Numbered from the stretch's first letter, positions 23,652 through 36,453 are shown. The stretch is 64,000 bases of DNA from Geomonas limicola (GCF_014193675.1 NZ_BLXZ01000010.1:156634-220633); one strand, 5' to 3'. The notes: generated by a model not told the origin, from the sequence alone. Program-made: numbers and translations.

Positions 23652-26024
23652 CTGGAAAGGCCGCTGCTCATCCCGCTCGCCGCCCTGATAGCCGGGCTTG
23701 TTACTGCCGACGCCACCGGCTGCTTTCCGCCGCCCTGGAGCCTCGGCGCCTGGCTGGCGATCCTCTGCATTACCTCTTGCCGCACCGCATCTCTGGGTTT
23801 TCTGTCTGCCCTCGCCGCGTTCTTCTTCTGTTATGGCCAGATCTCCCTGGAGCCGTTTCTCAAGCCACCTGAGGAGATCGCTTCCTGGAACTGCGACCGG
23901 CAGGTCCTCCTGGAGGGGGTACTGGCGCGTCGTGCCGAGGGGCTTCCGGACGGCGGCAGCCGCTTGGTGCTGGACGAATTGCTGCTGCGCGAGGGGCAGG
24001 AACATCGGTTGCCGGGCAGGCTGCTGGTCCACATCAAGCAGGGGAGGGTGCCACTTGGTACCGGGGACCGGATCCTGTTCTCCTCAAAGCTGCGTCGCCC
24101 GCGCCTGTTGGGGCTCCCCGGCGAATCGGACTACCCGCGCCGCTTGGCCTACCAGGGGATCTTCCTGACCGGATTCCTGAAGGATCCTGGTCAACTGGTG
24201 CTGCTTGAAAGTGGGGAAGGGTGGCGCTACGACATCGACCGCCTGGCGGCCCGACTGGGAAGGTTCCTCATGGAGCATGCTCCTCCAGCGGAGGCCGGGA
24301 TACTCAAGGCGTTGCTGATCGGCGACACCGGCGATGTCCCTCCAGAACTGGACACGGCCTACGCCGTGAGCGGCGTCAACCACATCCTCTCCATCTCGGG
24401 GTTCCATGTCGGCATCATCTTCCTGTGCCTCTTCCAGCTCCTCTTTATGCTGGCACGCCAGATAGAGACCCTGAGCAGGCTCTGCAACCTGCGGCGCACC
24501 TTGCTGCTCGTGGCCCTGCCGGCAGTGGTTTTCTACCTGTTTCTCTCGGGCACCCAGGCGGCAACCCTGCGCAGCGTACTTATGATCGTGGCGGTACTGC
24601 TGGCCCTCTACCTGAAGCGCGAACTCGATCCGGTGAACTGCATCATCCTGGCTGCCATGGCGATCCTCTGTTTTGCTCCGGAAACCCTCTTCAACCTTTC
24701 CTTTCAGCTCTCCTTCTTGGCCATCTGGGGGCTTGTGGTGCTCTCCCCGCAACTTGCCGCCCCCTTCAGCCGGATCAAGGGGGTTCGCGGGTGGTTGCTG
24801 CCTCTCGCTGCCGCTTCGGCGGCTGCCATCCTGGTAACCCTGGTCCCGGTCGCCTTCTATTTCCACCGGGTCTCCTTTACCGGTCTGCTCGCCAATCTGG
24901 CCGTGGTTCCTCTTATGGGGTACGGCGCGGTGGTGGTCGGTTTCGCCTCGCTGCCGGTCTGCCTCATCGCGCCCGCCGCCGCCCATCCCTTGGTGCAGCT
25001 TGCTGCAGCGCTGGTGAGGTTTTCCGACTACCTGATCGTGCACCTGGCTCGACTCCCGGTCTGGAACGGCTACTGCCCGGACCGGATCGACCTGGCCCTA
25101 TCCGTGGCAGCCTTGATGGCACTCACCTTGGTGCGTTCGGTCCGGCTGGGGCAGGGTGTGGTGCTGCTGCTGGTGATGGTTCTGGTGGCACGGGGGATTC
25201 CGGCAGCACGCTCGGCGGATGGACAGCTCACGGTGATCTTTCTGAGTGTCGGCCAGGGGGATGCAGCGTTGGTGCGCCTGCCGGACGGCAAGCAGATGCT
25301 GGTGGATGGCGGCGGGGACTACGGAGACCTTGAACTGAGGGTAGGGGAGCGTCTCCTGGGGCCGGCCCTCCATGCCCTCAACGTGGACCGGCTGGACTAC
25401 CTGGTACTTTCGCACCCGCACCCGGACCACCTGCAGGGGGTGCTGTGGGCCGCTGCAAATCTAGAGGTGGGCGAGTTCTGGGAAAGCGGCATTCCAGGCG
25501 ATGCACAGGAGTACCGCAAACTGAAGTGGGTGCTGGCGAGTCGCGCGGTTCCGGTTCGTACGGTGAACGCGGCCGGTGCCCCTTTTAAGGCGGGTGGCGT
25601 TCTGGTCGAGCCGCTCTGGCCGGAACAGACCGTGGCGGTAAGCGCGGACGAGAACGACAATTCCCTGGTGTTCCGGTTGCGTCATGGGCAGAGTTCGGTG
25701 CTTTTCACCGGTGACCTGGGTGGTGAGCCGGAAACCGGGCTCCTGGATAGCGGCAGGACACTCGCCGCGACGCTTTTGAAGGTGCCACATCACGGCAGCA
25801 AGTATTCATCCAGCGTGGAGTTTCTCAAGGCCGTTGCACCTAAGGCGGCAGTGGTATCGGCAGGGTTCGGTAACAACTTCCACCTGCCGGCACCCTCCAC
25901 GCTCTGGCGTTTGCAGCACCGGGGAACCAGGGTGTATCGAACCGACCTGGAAGGCTCGATACAGGCTATCTGCCAAACCGATGGAACTGTTATAATAGGG
26001 GCACCTTGGGGGCATTTTAATTGA
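23652..26024 (+). CDS. comEC: ComEC/Rec2 DNA-uptake channel, CTG start
   Basis: ComEC forms the inner-membrane channel for imported single-stranded DNA. An open frame runs back from the conserved core to 23640, just after an in-frame TAA. The only plausible start is CTG at 23652 with GGAGGT 5 bases upstream, giving ERPLLIPLAALIAGLVTADA and the expected N-terminal membrane helices. Total length is then 790 aa, normal for the family; the first TTG (23964) would lose about 100 residues. The order is N-terminal helices and OB-like region, competence domain (VSGVNHILSISGFHVG), then a metallo-beta-lactamase domain with the metal site HPHPDH (about residue 590) and VPHHGSKYS. No other competence genes are near. 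Confidence 0.92.
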   Translation: MERPLLIPLAALIAGLVTADATGCFPPPWSLGAWLAILCITSCRTASLGFLSALAAFFFCYGQISLEPFLKPPEEIASWNCDRQVLLEGVLARRAEGLPDGGSRLVLDELLLREGQEHRLPGRLLVHIKQGRVPLGTGDRILFSSKLRRPRLLGLPGESDYPRRLAYQGIFLTGFLKDPGQLVLLESGEGWRYDIDRLAARLGRFLMEHAPPAEAGILKALLIGDTGDVPPELDTAYAVSGVNHILSISGFHVGIIFLCLFQLLFMLARQIETLSRLCNLRRTLLLVALPAVVFYLFLSGTQAATLRSVLMIVAVLLALYLKRELDPVNCIILAAMAILCFAPETLFNLSFQLSFLAIWGLVVLSPQLAAPFSRIKGVRGWLLPLAAASAAAILVTLVPVAFYFHRVSFTGLLANLAVVPLMGYGAVVVGFASLPVCLIAPAAAHPLVQLAAALVRFSDYLIVHLARLPVWNGYCPDRIDLALSVAALMALTLVRSVRLGQGVVLLLVMVLVARGIPAARSADGQLTVIFLSVGQGDAALVRLPDGKQMLVDGGGDYGDLELRVGERLLGPALHALNVDRLDYLVLSHPHPDHLQGVLWAAANLEVGEFWESGIPGDAQEYRKLKWVLASRAVPVRTVNAAGAPFKAGGVLVEPLWPEQTVAVSADENDNSLVFRLRHGQSSVLFTGDLGGEPETGLLDSGRTLAATLLKVPHHGSKYSSSVEFLKAVAPKAAVVSAGFGNNFHLPAPSTLWRLQHRGTRVYRTDLEGSIQAICQTDGTVIIGAPWGHFN

Positions 26025-26050
26025 CACTGCGAAGATGTATCTGCTAGTTT
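26021..26050 (+). promoter_or_regulatory. Promoter of the GGDEF response regulator gene
   Basis: TTGACA (26021-26026) and TAGTTT (26045-26050) are 18 bases apart. The -35 box overlaps the comEC stop codon. Confidence 0.45.
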
Positions 26051-26094
26051 ATGCTCGAATTGGTCTATATTTGTGTCTGTAGGAGAGCCGCTTC

Positions 26095-27477
26095 ATGGAA
26101 AGGATACTCATAGTCGAGGACGACAGCTTCTTCCGTGAGGTTTTTACGGATCTGCTCCAGCAGGACGGTTACAGCGTTGATGTCGCCGCCTCGGGAGAAG
26201 AAGCGCTCGATTTGATCTCCAGCCGCGAGTACCAGTTGGTGGTCACCGACCTGGTGATGCGCGACGTGAGCGGCCTGGACATCCTTTCCGCAGTAAAACG
26301 GCTCGATCCCGCGGTCGACGTTATCATGGTCACCGGGCACGCCAATGTCGAGACGGCCATCTTCGCGCTGAAAAACGGAGCCACTGACTATCTCGTGAAA
26401 CCGATCAACCACGACGAGTTCCGGCACATCGTGGCGCAGTGCATGGACCAGCGGCGACTTTTGGACGAAAACCTGGAGCTCAAGGGGCTCTTGCACCTGT
26501 TCCAGGTGAGCCAGACCATCGCCAACTGCCTGGAGCTCGACCGCGTCTACCAGCTCCTCATGGACGCGCTTTCCAAGGAAGTGGGGGTGACCCGCGGTCT
26601 CGGCTATTTCAGCGACAGTGGTAACCTCGTGCTTCACGAAGTCAAAGGGATCGACCCGGAGCACGCCTCGCTGCTCGGTCAGGCGGTAATATCCGAGTGC
26701 GAGCTGATGGATGACGGTGGCGCACTGGTTATCCTGAAGGACTTCCTCCCCGAAGATGCGGCGTACGGCGAAGGGGTGCACGAGGCGATGTGCCTCTACG
26801 TTCGGCACAAAACGACGCTCCAAGGGGTGATCGTGCTGGTGAACGACCCCGGACAGCCGATCCCCCGGCCGGTCAACCGCAAGAACCTCAGTTTCCTCCT
26901 CGACCAGGCCTCGCTTGCCCTCGATAACGCCGCCCGCTACAACTTCGCCAAGGATCTTCTCTACATCGACGAGTTGACCGGTCTGTACAACTACCGTTAC
27001 CTCGACGTGGTGCTCGAGCGCGAACTCAAGCGTTGCGAGCGCTACGGGTCCAACCTCTCGGTACTCTTCCTCGACATCGACCTCTTCAAGATGGTGAACG
27101 ACAACTTCGGCCACCTGATCGGCAGCCGGGTGCTGCGCGAGGTGGGTACCCTGCTCAGGAAAGGGGTGCGCGACGTCGATGCGGTGATCCGGTACGGTGG
27201 CGACGAGTACACCATCGTCCTGGTCGAGACCGGGGTCGAGGGGGCAAAAGTCGTGGCCGAGCGTATCCGGCGCAACATCGAGCAGCACACCTTCGGTCGG
27301 GCCGACGGCCTGGCCATCAAGCTCACCGTGAGCCTCGGTTACGCCTGCGCTCCAGCCGACGCCGGCACCAAGGGCGAGCTCCTCGAGATGGCCGACCAGG
27401 CTATGTACCGCGGCAAGGCGGCCGGCAAAAACCAGGCCTTCCACTGCCTGCCGGCACCCCCGCCAGCGGCCGAGTAG
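26095..27477 (+). CDS. Response regulator with receiver, GAF-like and GGDEF domains
   Basis: A 460-aa probable diguanylate cyclase. Residues 1-120 form a receiver (EDD at 8-10, phospho-acceptor Asp52, Lys in YLVKPIN). Residues about 130-280 look like a GAF sensor. Residues about 290-450 form the GGDEF domain: DELTGLYNYRYL, DIDLFKMVND, and the active site RYGGDEYT, with Tyr in place of the usual Phe. An RxxD inhibitory site (RDVD) sits five residues before, as required for product inhibition by c-di-GMP. It should make c-di-GMP when phosphorylated. No partner kinase is nearby. Confidence 0.92.
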   Translation: MERILIVEDDSFFREVFTDLLQQDGYSVDVAASGEEALDLISSREYQLVVTDLVMRDVSGLDILSAVKRLDPAVDVIMVTGHANVETAIFALKNGATDYLVKPINHDEFRHIVAQCMDQRRLLDENLELKGLLHLFQVSQTIANCLELDRVYQLLMDALSKEVGVTRGLGYFSDSGNLVLHEVKGIDPEHASLLGQAVISECELMDDGGALVILKDFLPEDAAYGEGVHEAMCLYVRHKTTLQGVIVLVNDPGQPIPRPVNRKNLSFLLDQASLALDNAARYNFAKDLLYIDELTGLYNYRYLDVVLERELKRCERYGSNLSVLFLDIDLFKMVNDNFGHLIGSRVLREVGTLLRKGVRDVDAVIRYGGDEYTIVLVETGVEGAKVVAERIRRNIEQHTFGRADGLAIKLTVSLGYACAPADAGTKGELLEMADQAMYRGKAAGKNQAFHCLPAPPPAAE

Positions 27478-27944
27478 GATATCCCTTCCAGCTATCTGCT
27501 TCATCTCATTTTCGGGTAACACGTTCTTCTCCACGGAGCACGGCAGCCGTTCTCAGGTCCTCCCCTTTGCGAAGGGGAGAAAGAGGGGATTTGGCCCAGG
27601 CGGCCACTTCGTTGATGCTTGCCAACTGCTCAATTTCCAACTGCCCCATCGATACAAACTGCACCTTTTCTCAAGGGTAGTTGCGACCAGTATGCCCCCC
27701 ATCCCCCCGAGCTTGTGCTCTTCTCAGCTAACTGCAAAACCTTCCCTGCGCGAAGACTTTTTTATGGTCGTGCCGGGGAGAAAATGCTATTCTTCTGCCC
27801 TTGGTCTTGGGCTGCAAAATTTCTATTATGACCGGTCCTACCTCACTACCTGGGCCCTGGTGGTGACTGAGTTAAAATCGGCAACACTGCTACTATTCCA
27901 GCCGTTTTGAGGCTGACACTGATTGTGCAAGGAGAGCGTGACTC
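27478..27944. other. Intergenic stretch before hisS, no gene seen
   Basis: About 465 bases. The only clear feature is a hairpin CTCCCCTTTGCGAAGGGGAG at about 27560-27580; a similar word (CCCCCCTTCGCAAAGGGGAG) lies near 22600. Short open frames here lack ribosome-binding sites and were not accepted. Confidence 0.45.
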
Positions 27945-29192
27945 GTGGCTATCAACGGTATCAAAGGCTTTAACGACATCCTTCCCGGCGACGTAGAGAA
28001 ATGGCAGCACATCGAAGCGACTGCACGTCGCGTGTTCGAACTCTATGGCTTCTCCGAGATCCGCACCCCCATCCTGGAAAAGACCGAACTCTTCTGTCGT
28101 TCCATCGGTGACGCCACCGATATCGTCGAAAAAGAGATGTACTCCTTCGTGGACAAGGGGGAGAACAAGGTCACTATGCGCCCCGAAGGGACCGCAGCCG
28201 TGATGCGCGCCTTCATCGAGCACAAGATGCAGGCCCTCGACCCGGTGGCCAGGCTCTACTACATGGGCCCCATGTTCCGCTACGAGCGTCCCCAGAAGGG
28301 GCGTTACCGCCAGTTCCACCAGATCGGCGCCGAGGTGACCGGCGTGAGCGCCCCCACGGTCGACGCCCAGGTGCTCACCATGCTGACCCACTTCTTTGCC
28401 GAGTTGGGTCTCGACGAGCCCTCGCTGCAGATCAACTCGCTGGGCTGCCCCTGCTGCCGCCCGGTGTACCGTGAGGCGTTGAAGAGCTTCCTGTTGAGCA
28501 AGATCGAGCTTCTGTGCGAAGACTGCAACCGCCGCTACGAGACCAACCCGCTGCGCGCCCTGGACTGCAAATCACCGGGGTGCCAGGAGGCGACCAAGGG
28601 CGCTCCGGCCATGCTCGAGTACCTCTGCCCCGAGTGCGCCGAGCACTTCGAGGCCACCAAGAAGTACCTCGAACTGGTGGGGACCAAGTACCAGATCAAC
28701 GAGCGCATGGTGCGCGGGCTGGACTACTACACCCGCACCACCTTCGAGCTGGTGACCGGCCTTCTGGGCTCCCAGAGCGCCGTCGCCGCCGGCGGGCGTT
28801 ACGACGGACTGATCAGCGACCTGGGCGGACCGGCACTTCCCGGCATCGGGTTTGCCATCGGCGTCGAGCGCGTGGCTCTCTTGCTCGCCGAGAAGGATTT
28901 CAGCCGGCGTCCCGACCTCTTCATCGCGGCCTTGGGTGACGAGGCCCATGCCGAGGCGTTCCGCCTGATGAGTGCCCTGCAGCGCCAAGGTGCCGCCGTG
29001 GAGATCGACTACGAAGGGAAGAGCCTGAAGAGCCAAATGCGGCGCGCCGACAAGTTCAAGTCGCGCTACACCCTCATCATCGGCGGCGACGAGCTGGCCC
29101 GCGGCACGGCCCCGCTCAAGGACATGGACGGCGGCACCCAGAGCGAGGTGGCTCTCAACGCCGACGCCATCGTAAAGGTCCTTAAAGGCTAA
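27945..29192 (+). CDS. hisS: Histidyl-tRNA synthetase
   Basis: A 415-aa class II synthetase that charges tRNA-His. It has motif 2 (FRYERPQKGRYRQFHQIG), the histidine-specific GLDYYTRTTFE, motif 3 (GIGFAIGVERVALLL) and the C-terminal anticodon-binding domain. A Cys-rich insert (CPCC, CEDC, CPEC) is present, as I recall from other HisRS of this group. The start is GTG at 27945 with AAGGAGAG upstream. Confidence 0.96.
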   Translation: MAINGIKGFNDILPGDVEKWQHIEATARRVFELYGFSEIRTPILEKTELFCRSIGDATDIVEKEMYSFVDKGENKVTMRPEGTAAVMRAFIEHKMQALDPVARLYYMGPMFRYERPQKGRYRQFHQIGAEVTGVSAPTVDAQVLTMLTHFFAELGLDEPSLQINSLGCPCCRPVYREALKSFLLSKIELLCEDCNRRYETNPLRALDCKSPGCQEATKGAPAMLEYLCPECAEHFEATKKYLELVGTKYQINERMVRGLDYYTRTTFELVTGLLGSQSAVAAGGRYDGLISDLGGPALPGIGFAIGVERVALLLAEKDFSRRPDLFIAALGDEAHAEAFRLMSALQRQGAAVEIDYEGKSLKSQMRRADKFKSRYTLIIGGDELARGTAPLKDMDGGTQSEVALNADAIVKVLKG

Positions 29193-29390
29193 CCCAGAGA
29201 CGCGGATTCCGCGGAAACTGTTACGGACTCCCGCGGATAAGCCGAAAAAGTTCAACCTGCAAGGCAAGCGAAGTGCGAGTAAAAAGGTGGATCTGTTTTT
29301 TCAGCGCCTTTCAAATCCGTATAATCCGCGTGCAAAGCCTTTGACGTAGATTTGCCTTTTTTGCCTTTGTTTTTTGTTTAGAGGGACTTA

Positions 29391-32861
<3,471 letters not shown>

Positions 32862-32880
32862 CCGCAGTACTGCACCATCG

Positions 32881-32996
32881 GCCGCAAAGACGCAAAGCAC
32901 GCAGAGATAACCTAAAACGGGTAGACTTTCAGGTGGTTATGCCGTTGTCGCGCACACCTGATTTTCTTTGCGCCCTTTGCGTCTTTGCGGTGGGCC
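32881..32996. repeat. Inverted GACGCAAAG-word element
   Basis: The left arm is GCCGCAAAGACGCAAAGCAC and the right arm, TTTGCGCCCTTTGCGTCTTT followed by GCGG, is its imperfect complement. About 65 bases separate them. Related words occur at 52629-52705. It lies between dnaE and accA, where it could form a large hairpin. Confidence 0.6.
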
Positions 32997-33039
32997 GCAC
33001 CCGCAGTCATTTTATTTTGTGAACAGGAGATACCAATAT

Positions 33040-33999
33040 ATGGCAGTCACCCCGACCTACATGGATTTCGAGAAACCTCTGGCAGAGCTGGAGAAGAAGA
33101 TTCAGGAGCTCTCCTCCTTTGCATCCGAGGGGGTCGATCTGACCCAGGAGGTGGCAAAGTTGGAACAGAAAGCCGAGCAGATGCGCGAGGAGATGTTCAA
33201 CAATCTGAGCCGCTGGCAGACCGCCCAGGTGGCGCGCCATATCAACCGTCCCTTCACCCTGGACTACCTGAACCTGATCTTCACCGAATTCGTGGAGCTG
33301 CACGGCGACCGCAACTTCGGCGACGACCACGCCATCGTAGGCGGCCTGGCCCGCCTGGACGGCGAGCCGGTCATGGTGATCGGCCACCAGAAGGGGCGCG
33401 ACACCAAGGAGAAGGTGTTCCGCAACTTCGGCATGCCCAACCCCGAAGGGTATAGGAAGGCACTGCGCCTGATGCAGATGGCCGAGCGCTTCAAGCTCCC
33501 CATCATCACCTTCGTGGATACCCCGGGCGCCTTCCCGGGCATCGGCGCCGAGGAACGCGGCCAGGCCGAGGCGATCGCGCGCAACCTGCGCGAGATGTCC
33601 CGCCTCACCGTGCCCATCATCGTGGTGGTGACCGGCGAGGGGGGCTCCGGCGGCGCGCTCGCCATTGCCGTCGGCGATCGTATCCTCATGCTGCAGCACT
33701 CCATCTACGCCGTGATCTCCCCGGAAGGGTGCGCCGCAATCCTCTGGTCCGACGGCACCAAGGGGGCCCAGGCCGCCGAGGCGCTGAAGCTCGTGGCGAC
33801 CGACATCAAGGAACTCGAGGTGATCGACGAGATCGTCAAGGAGCCGGCCGGCGGCGCCCACCGCGACCACGCCGAGATGGCCGAGAACCTGCACGAGGCG
33901 CTCTCCAGGAACCTGAAGGAACTTAAGGAAGTCACTCCGGAACAGCTCATCGAGCTGCGCTACCAGAAGTTCAGGAAAATGTCGCGCTTCACGGAGTAA
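33040..33999 (+). CDS. accA: Acetyl-CoA carboxylase carboxyltransferase alpha subunit
   Basis: A 319-aa subunit that, with AccD, transfers carboxyl from biotin to acetyl-CoA to make malonyl-CoA, the first step in fatty-acid synthesis. It starts MAVTPTYMDFEKPLAELEKK and has the crotonase-like core VDTPGAFPGIGAEERGQAEA and GEGGSGGALAIAVGD, with the oxyanion region SPEGCAAILW. The ATG at 33040 follows CAGGAG; an upstream extension would run into the repeat element. Confidence 0.96.
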   Translation: MAVTPTYMDFEKPLAELEKKIQELSSFASEGVDLTQEVAKLEQKAEQMREEMFNNLSRWQTAQVARHINRPFTLDYLNLIFTEFVELHGDRNFGDDHAIVGGLARLDGEPVMVIGHQKGRDTKEKVFRNFGMPNPEGYRKALRLMQMAERFKLPIITFVDTPGAFPGIGAEERGQAEAIARNLREMSRLTVPIIVVVTGEGGSGGALAIAVGDRILMLQHSIYAVISPEGCAAILWSDGTKGAQAAEALKLVATDIKELEVIDEIVKEPAGGAHRDHAEMAENLHEALSRNLKELKEVTPEQLIELRYQKFRKMSRFTE

Positions 34000-34024
34000 G
34001 ATCCGATCCCTACACTGAATCAGG

Positions 34025-34058
34025 AAAGGCCGAAGGTGAGAACCTTCGGCCTTTCTTA
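34025..34058 (+). terminator. Terminator after accA
   Basis: AAAGGCCGAAGGT, loop GAGA and ACCTTCGGCCTTT form a perfect 13-bp stem followed by a T-rich tail. Confidence 0.88.
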
Positions 34059-34152
34059 TATTCGGAACACTGTACCTGTCGCTGGAACATTGGGTTGCAC
34101 TAATCGCAGTGTGACTAAAAATGTGAAATACTTAAATTCATTCAACCCTCCC

Positions 34153-34181
34153 TTGACACCACTTTTTAGAAATGCTAATCC
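34153..34181 (+). promoter_or_regulatory. Promoter of the small barrel gene
   Basis: TTGACA (34153-34158) and TAATCC (34176-34181) are 17 bases apart, about 75 bases upstream of the ATG at 34257. Confidence 0.6.
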
Positions 34182-34256
34182 TTAGTTTGTTTGCATGTGA
34201 TAATGTGTCCTGTGTAATCCAAACAACCACAACGAAGTGAAGAAAGGAGAGGGACT

Positions 34257-34859
34257 ATGAAACTGAGAATCCTGCTAGTAGTCTTGATGGTCGCGGCATT
34301 TGCCAGTTCGGCCAGTGCTGCCGCTCCCGGTCCGTACCTCGGGGGCTCGCTGGGGGTGAGCATCGTCCACGACACCGACATCCACGACCCTTCCGGCAAT
34401 GCTACGTTCGAGTACGACCCCGGGTTTGCCTTCAACATTGCGGGTGGCTATAACTTCGAGCCCGGGCGTTTGGAAGCCGAATTCGGCTACAAGAATGCCG
34501 ACGTGAGCAGGGCAACGGTGGGCGCACTCTCGGGTAGCGTATCTGGCACCGACATCACCGTCTTGAGCTACATGTTTAACGGGTACTATGACTTCAAACT
34601 GTCGGGAACTCCGGTAACCCCGTTCGTCGGTGCCGGCCTTGGCATCCTGCACGGCGAATTGGACGTGCAGGGCAGCAAAGGCGACGATACCGTTTTCGGT
34701 TACCAGTTCATGCTTGGCGCTGGCTACAAGGTGAATCGCAACATAACCCTGGATCTCTCCTATCGCTTCCAGGGAGCGGCTTCGGACTTCTCCGAAAGCG
34801 GCACGAGCTTCTCCTACAACAGCAGCAACATCCTCTTCGGGATGCGCTACAACTTCTAG
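34257..34859 (+). CDS. Small outer-membrane beta-barrel protein
   Basis: A 200-aa protein of the OmpA/opacity-like eight-strand barrel kind. It has a signal peptide (LLVVLMVAAFASSASA), strands with glycine and aromatic residues (GPYLGGSLGVSIVHD, FNIAGGYNF, PFVGAGLGI, FMLGAGYKV) and a C-terminal FGMRYNF ending in Phe, the usual signal for barrel insertion. No peptidoglycan-binding domain follows. The role is unknown. The ribosome-binding site is AAAGGAGAGGG, and it has its own promoter and terminator. Confidence 0.82.
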   Translation: MKLRILLVVLMVAAFASSASAAAPGPYLGGSLGVSIVHDTDIHDPSGNATFEYDPGFAFNIAGGYNFEPGRLEAEFGYKNADVSRATVGALSGSVSGTDITVLSYMFNGYYDFKLSGTPVTPFVGAGLGILHGELDVQGSKGDDTVFGYQFMLGAGYKVNRNITLDLSYRFQGAASDFSESGTSFSYNSSNILFGMRYNF

Positions 34860-34881
34860 AACACACGAAATCTGGCAACAA

Positions 34882-34932
34882 AAAGGCGCTTGCTGTCCAT
34901 CACCCGATGAGACCGCAAGCGCCTTTGTTTTT
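34882..34932. terminator. Bidirectional terminator
   Basis: AAAGGCGCTTGC and GCAAGCGCCTTT form a perfect 12-bp stem with a 21-base loop, followed by GTTTTT on plus and preceded by an A-run on the other side. It lies between the barrel gene and convergent gdhA. Confidence 0.75.
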
Positions 34933-34952
34933 ACCTCAGTTGGTATGCCGCG

Positions 34953-36299
34953 CTAGATCAGGCCGTGGGCGACCATCGCGTTGGCGACCTTAATGAACCC
35001 GCAGATGTTTGCGCCGAGCACGTAGTTGCCGGGAGAACCGTACTCCTCGGCGGTTTCGAAGCAGTTCCGGTGGATATTGATCATGATCTGCTCCAGCTTC
35101 TTCTCGGTGTACTCGAAGTCCCAGGAGTCGCGGCCCGCATTCTGCTGCATTTCCAGGGCCGAGGTGGCAACACCGCCGGCGTTGGCTGCCTTGCCGGGAC
35201 CGTAGGCGATGTTGGCGGTCTGGAACACCTTGATGCCCTCGGGAGTAGTCGGCATGTTGGCGCCTTCGCCTACCGCGATGCAGCCGTTTTTCACGAGTGT
35301 CTTGGCATCTTTGCCGTTGATCTCGTTCTGGGTGGCGGAGGGCATGGCCACCTGGCAGGGGATTTCCCAGATGTTGCCGTTGGGGATGTAGCGCGCGTGC
35401 TTGTGGGTGGTGGCGTAGTCTTGGATGCGCCGGCGTTCGACCTCTTTTAGTTGCTTGATCAGGTCGAGATCCAATCCCTTCTCGTCGTAGATCACGCCGT
35501 TCGAGTCGGAGCAGGCCACGCACTTGCCGCCCAACTGGTGGATCTTCTCGATGGTGTAGATGGCGACGTTGCCGGAACCCGAGACCAGGCAGATCTTGCC
35601 ATCGAAGCTGTCCTTGCGTGCCTTGAGCATCTCGTTGACGAAGTAGGTCGCTCCGTAGCCGGTTGCCTCGGTACGCACCAGGGAGCCGCCCCAGGTGAGA
35701 CCCTTGCCGGTCAGCACCCCCGGCTCGTAACGGTTGGTGATGCGTTTGTACTGGCCGAACATGTAGCCGATCTCGCGCCCGCCCACGCCGATGTCGCCGG
35801 CGGGAACGTCGGTGTGCTCACCCAGGTGGCGGTGCAGTTCGGTCATGAAGCTCTGGCAAAAGCGCATCACCTCATCGTCCGATTTACCCTTCGGGTCGAA
35901 GTCGGAGCCACCCTTGCCGCCGCCGATCGGCATCCCGGTAAGGGAGTTCTTGAAGATCTGCTCGAAGCCCAGGAACTTGATGATGCCCAGGTACACCGAG
36001 GGGTGGAAGCGCAGCCCTCCCTTGTAGGGGCCCAGCGAACTGTTGAACTCCACGCGGAAGCCACGGTTGATGTGCACCTCGCCCTTGTCGTCCTGCCAGG
36101 GCACCCGGAAGATGATCTGGCGCTCCGGTTCGCAAATCCTCTGAATAATCTTGCGGTCGGCGAATTCCGGGTGCTTCACAAGCACCGGGCCGAGGCACTC
36201 GAGAACCTCCTGCACCGCCTGGTGGAACTCCGTCTCACCCGGGTTGCGCCTGAAAACCTCCTGGTAGATTCCCTCGATCTTCTCATCCATCTGCGACAT
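34953..36299 (-). CDS. gdhA: Glutamate dehydrogenase
   Basis: A 448-aa hexameric-type glutamate dehydrogenase, which makes glutamate from 2-oxoglutarate and ammonium, usually with NADPH. It has the active-site Lys in PIGGGKGGSDFDP, GGREIGYMFGQYK and the dinucleotide loop SGSGNVA. The ATG at 36299 (MSQMDEKIEG) follows AAGGAG; a longer frame upstream is rejected because it would cover the regulatory dyads. Three nitrogen-type dyads lie upstream, one about 36 bases before the ATG, so control by nitrogen status is expected. Confidence 0.95.
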   Translation of the reverse strand: MSQMDEKIEGIYQEVFRRNPGETEFHQAVQEVLECLGPVLVKHPEFADRKIIQRICEPERQIIFRVPWQDDKGEVHINRGFRVEFNSSLGPYKGGLRFHPSVYLGIIKFLGFEQIFKNSLTGMPIGGGKGGSDFDPKGKSDDEVMRFCQSFMTELHRHLGEHTDVPAGDIGVGGREIGYMFGQYKRITNRYEPGVLTGKGLTWGGSLVRTEATGYGATYFVNEMLKARKDSFDGKICLVSGSGNVAIYTIEKIHQLGGKCVACSDSNGVIYDEKGLDLDLIKQLKEVERRRIQDYATTHKHARYIPNGNIWEIPCQVAMPSATQNEINGKDAKTLVKNGCIAVGEGANMPTTPEGIKVFQTANIAYGPGKAANAGGVATSALEMQQNAGRDSWDFEYTEKKLEQIMINIHRNCFETAEEYGSPGNYVLGANICGFIKVANAMVAHGLI

Positions 36300-36334
36300 T
36301 TTGCTCTCCTTTGAACAAAAATTGTAGTGGCGCC

Positions 36335-36453
36335 TGCCTAATGAATTGGCAGTAGCTCGCCATGAGCCCAAAATTTGTGCACGAACCGCACCATATTGAC
36401 TAAAAAGGAGGCAATACTGCACAAAATGTTTGCATGTGCCCTATTTGTGGGCA
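36335..36453. promoter_or_regulatory. gdhA upstream dyads (three 17-bp sites)
   Basis: On the minus strand: TGCCAATTCATTAGGCA (36335-36351), TGCCTCCTTTTTAGTCA (36397-36413, imperfect) and TGCCCACAAATAGGGCA (36437-36453). They match the dyads at amt and glnB. The nearest lies where the -35 region would be for a possible -10 TACAAT at 36322-36327, suggesting repression. A weak sigma54-like match (GGTGCGGTTCGTGC) lies between the first two, but I would not rely on it. Confidence 0.6.
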
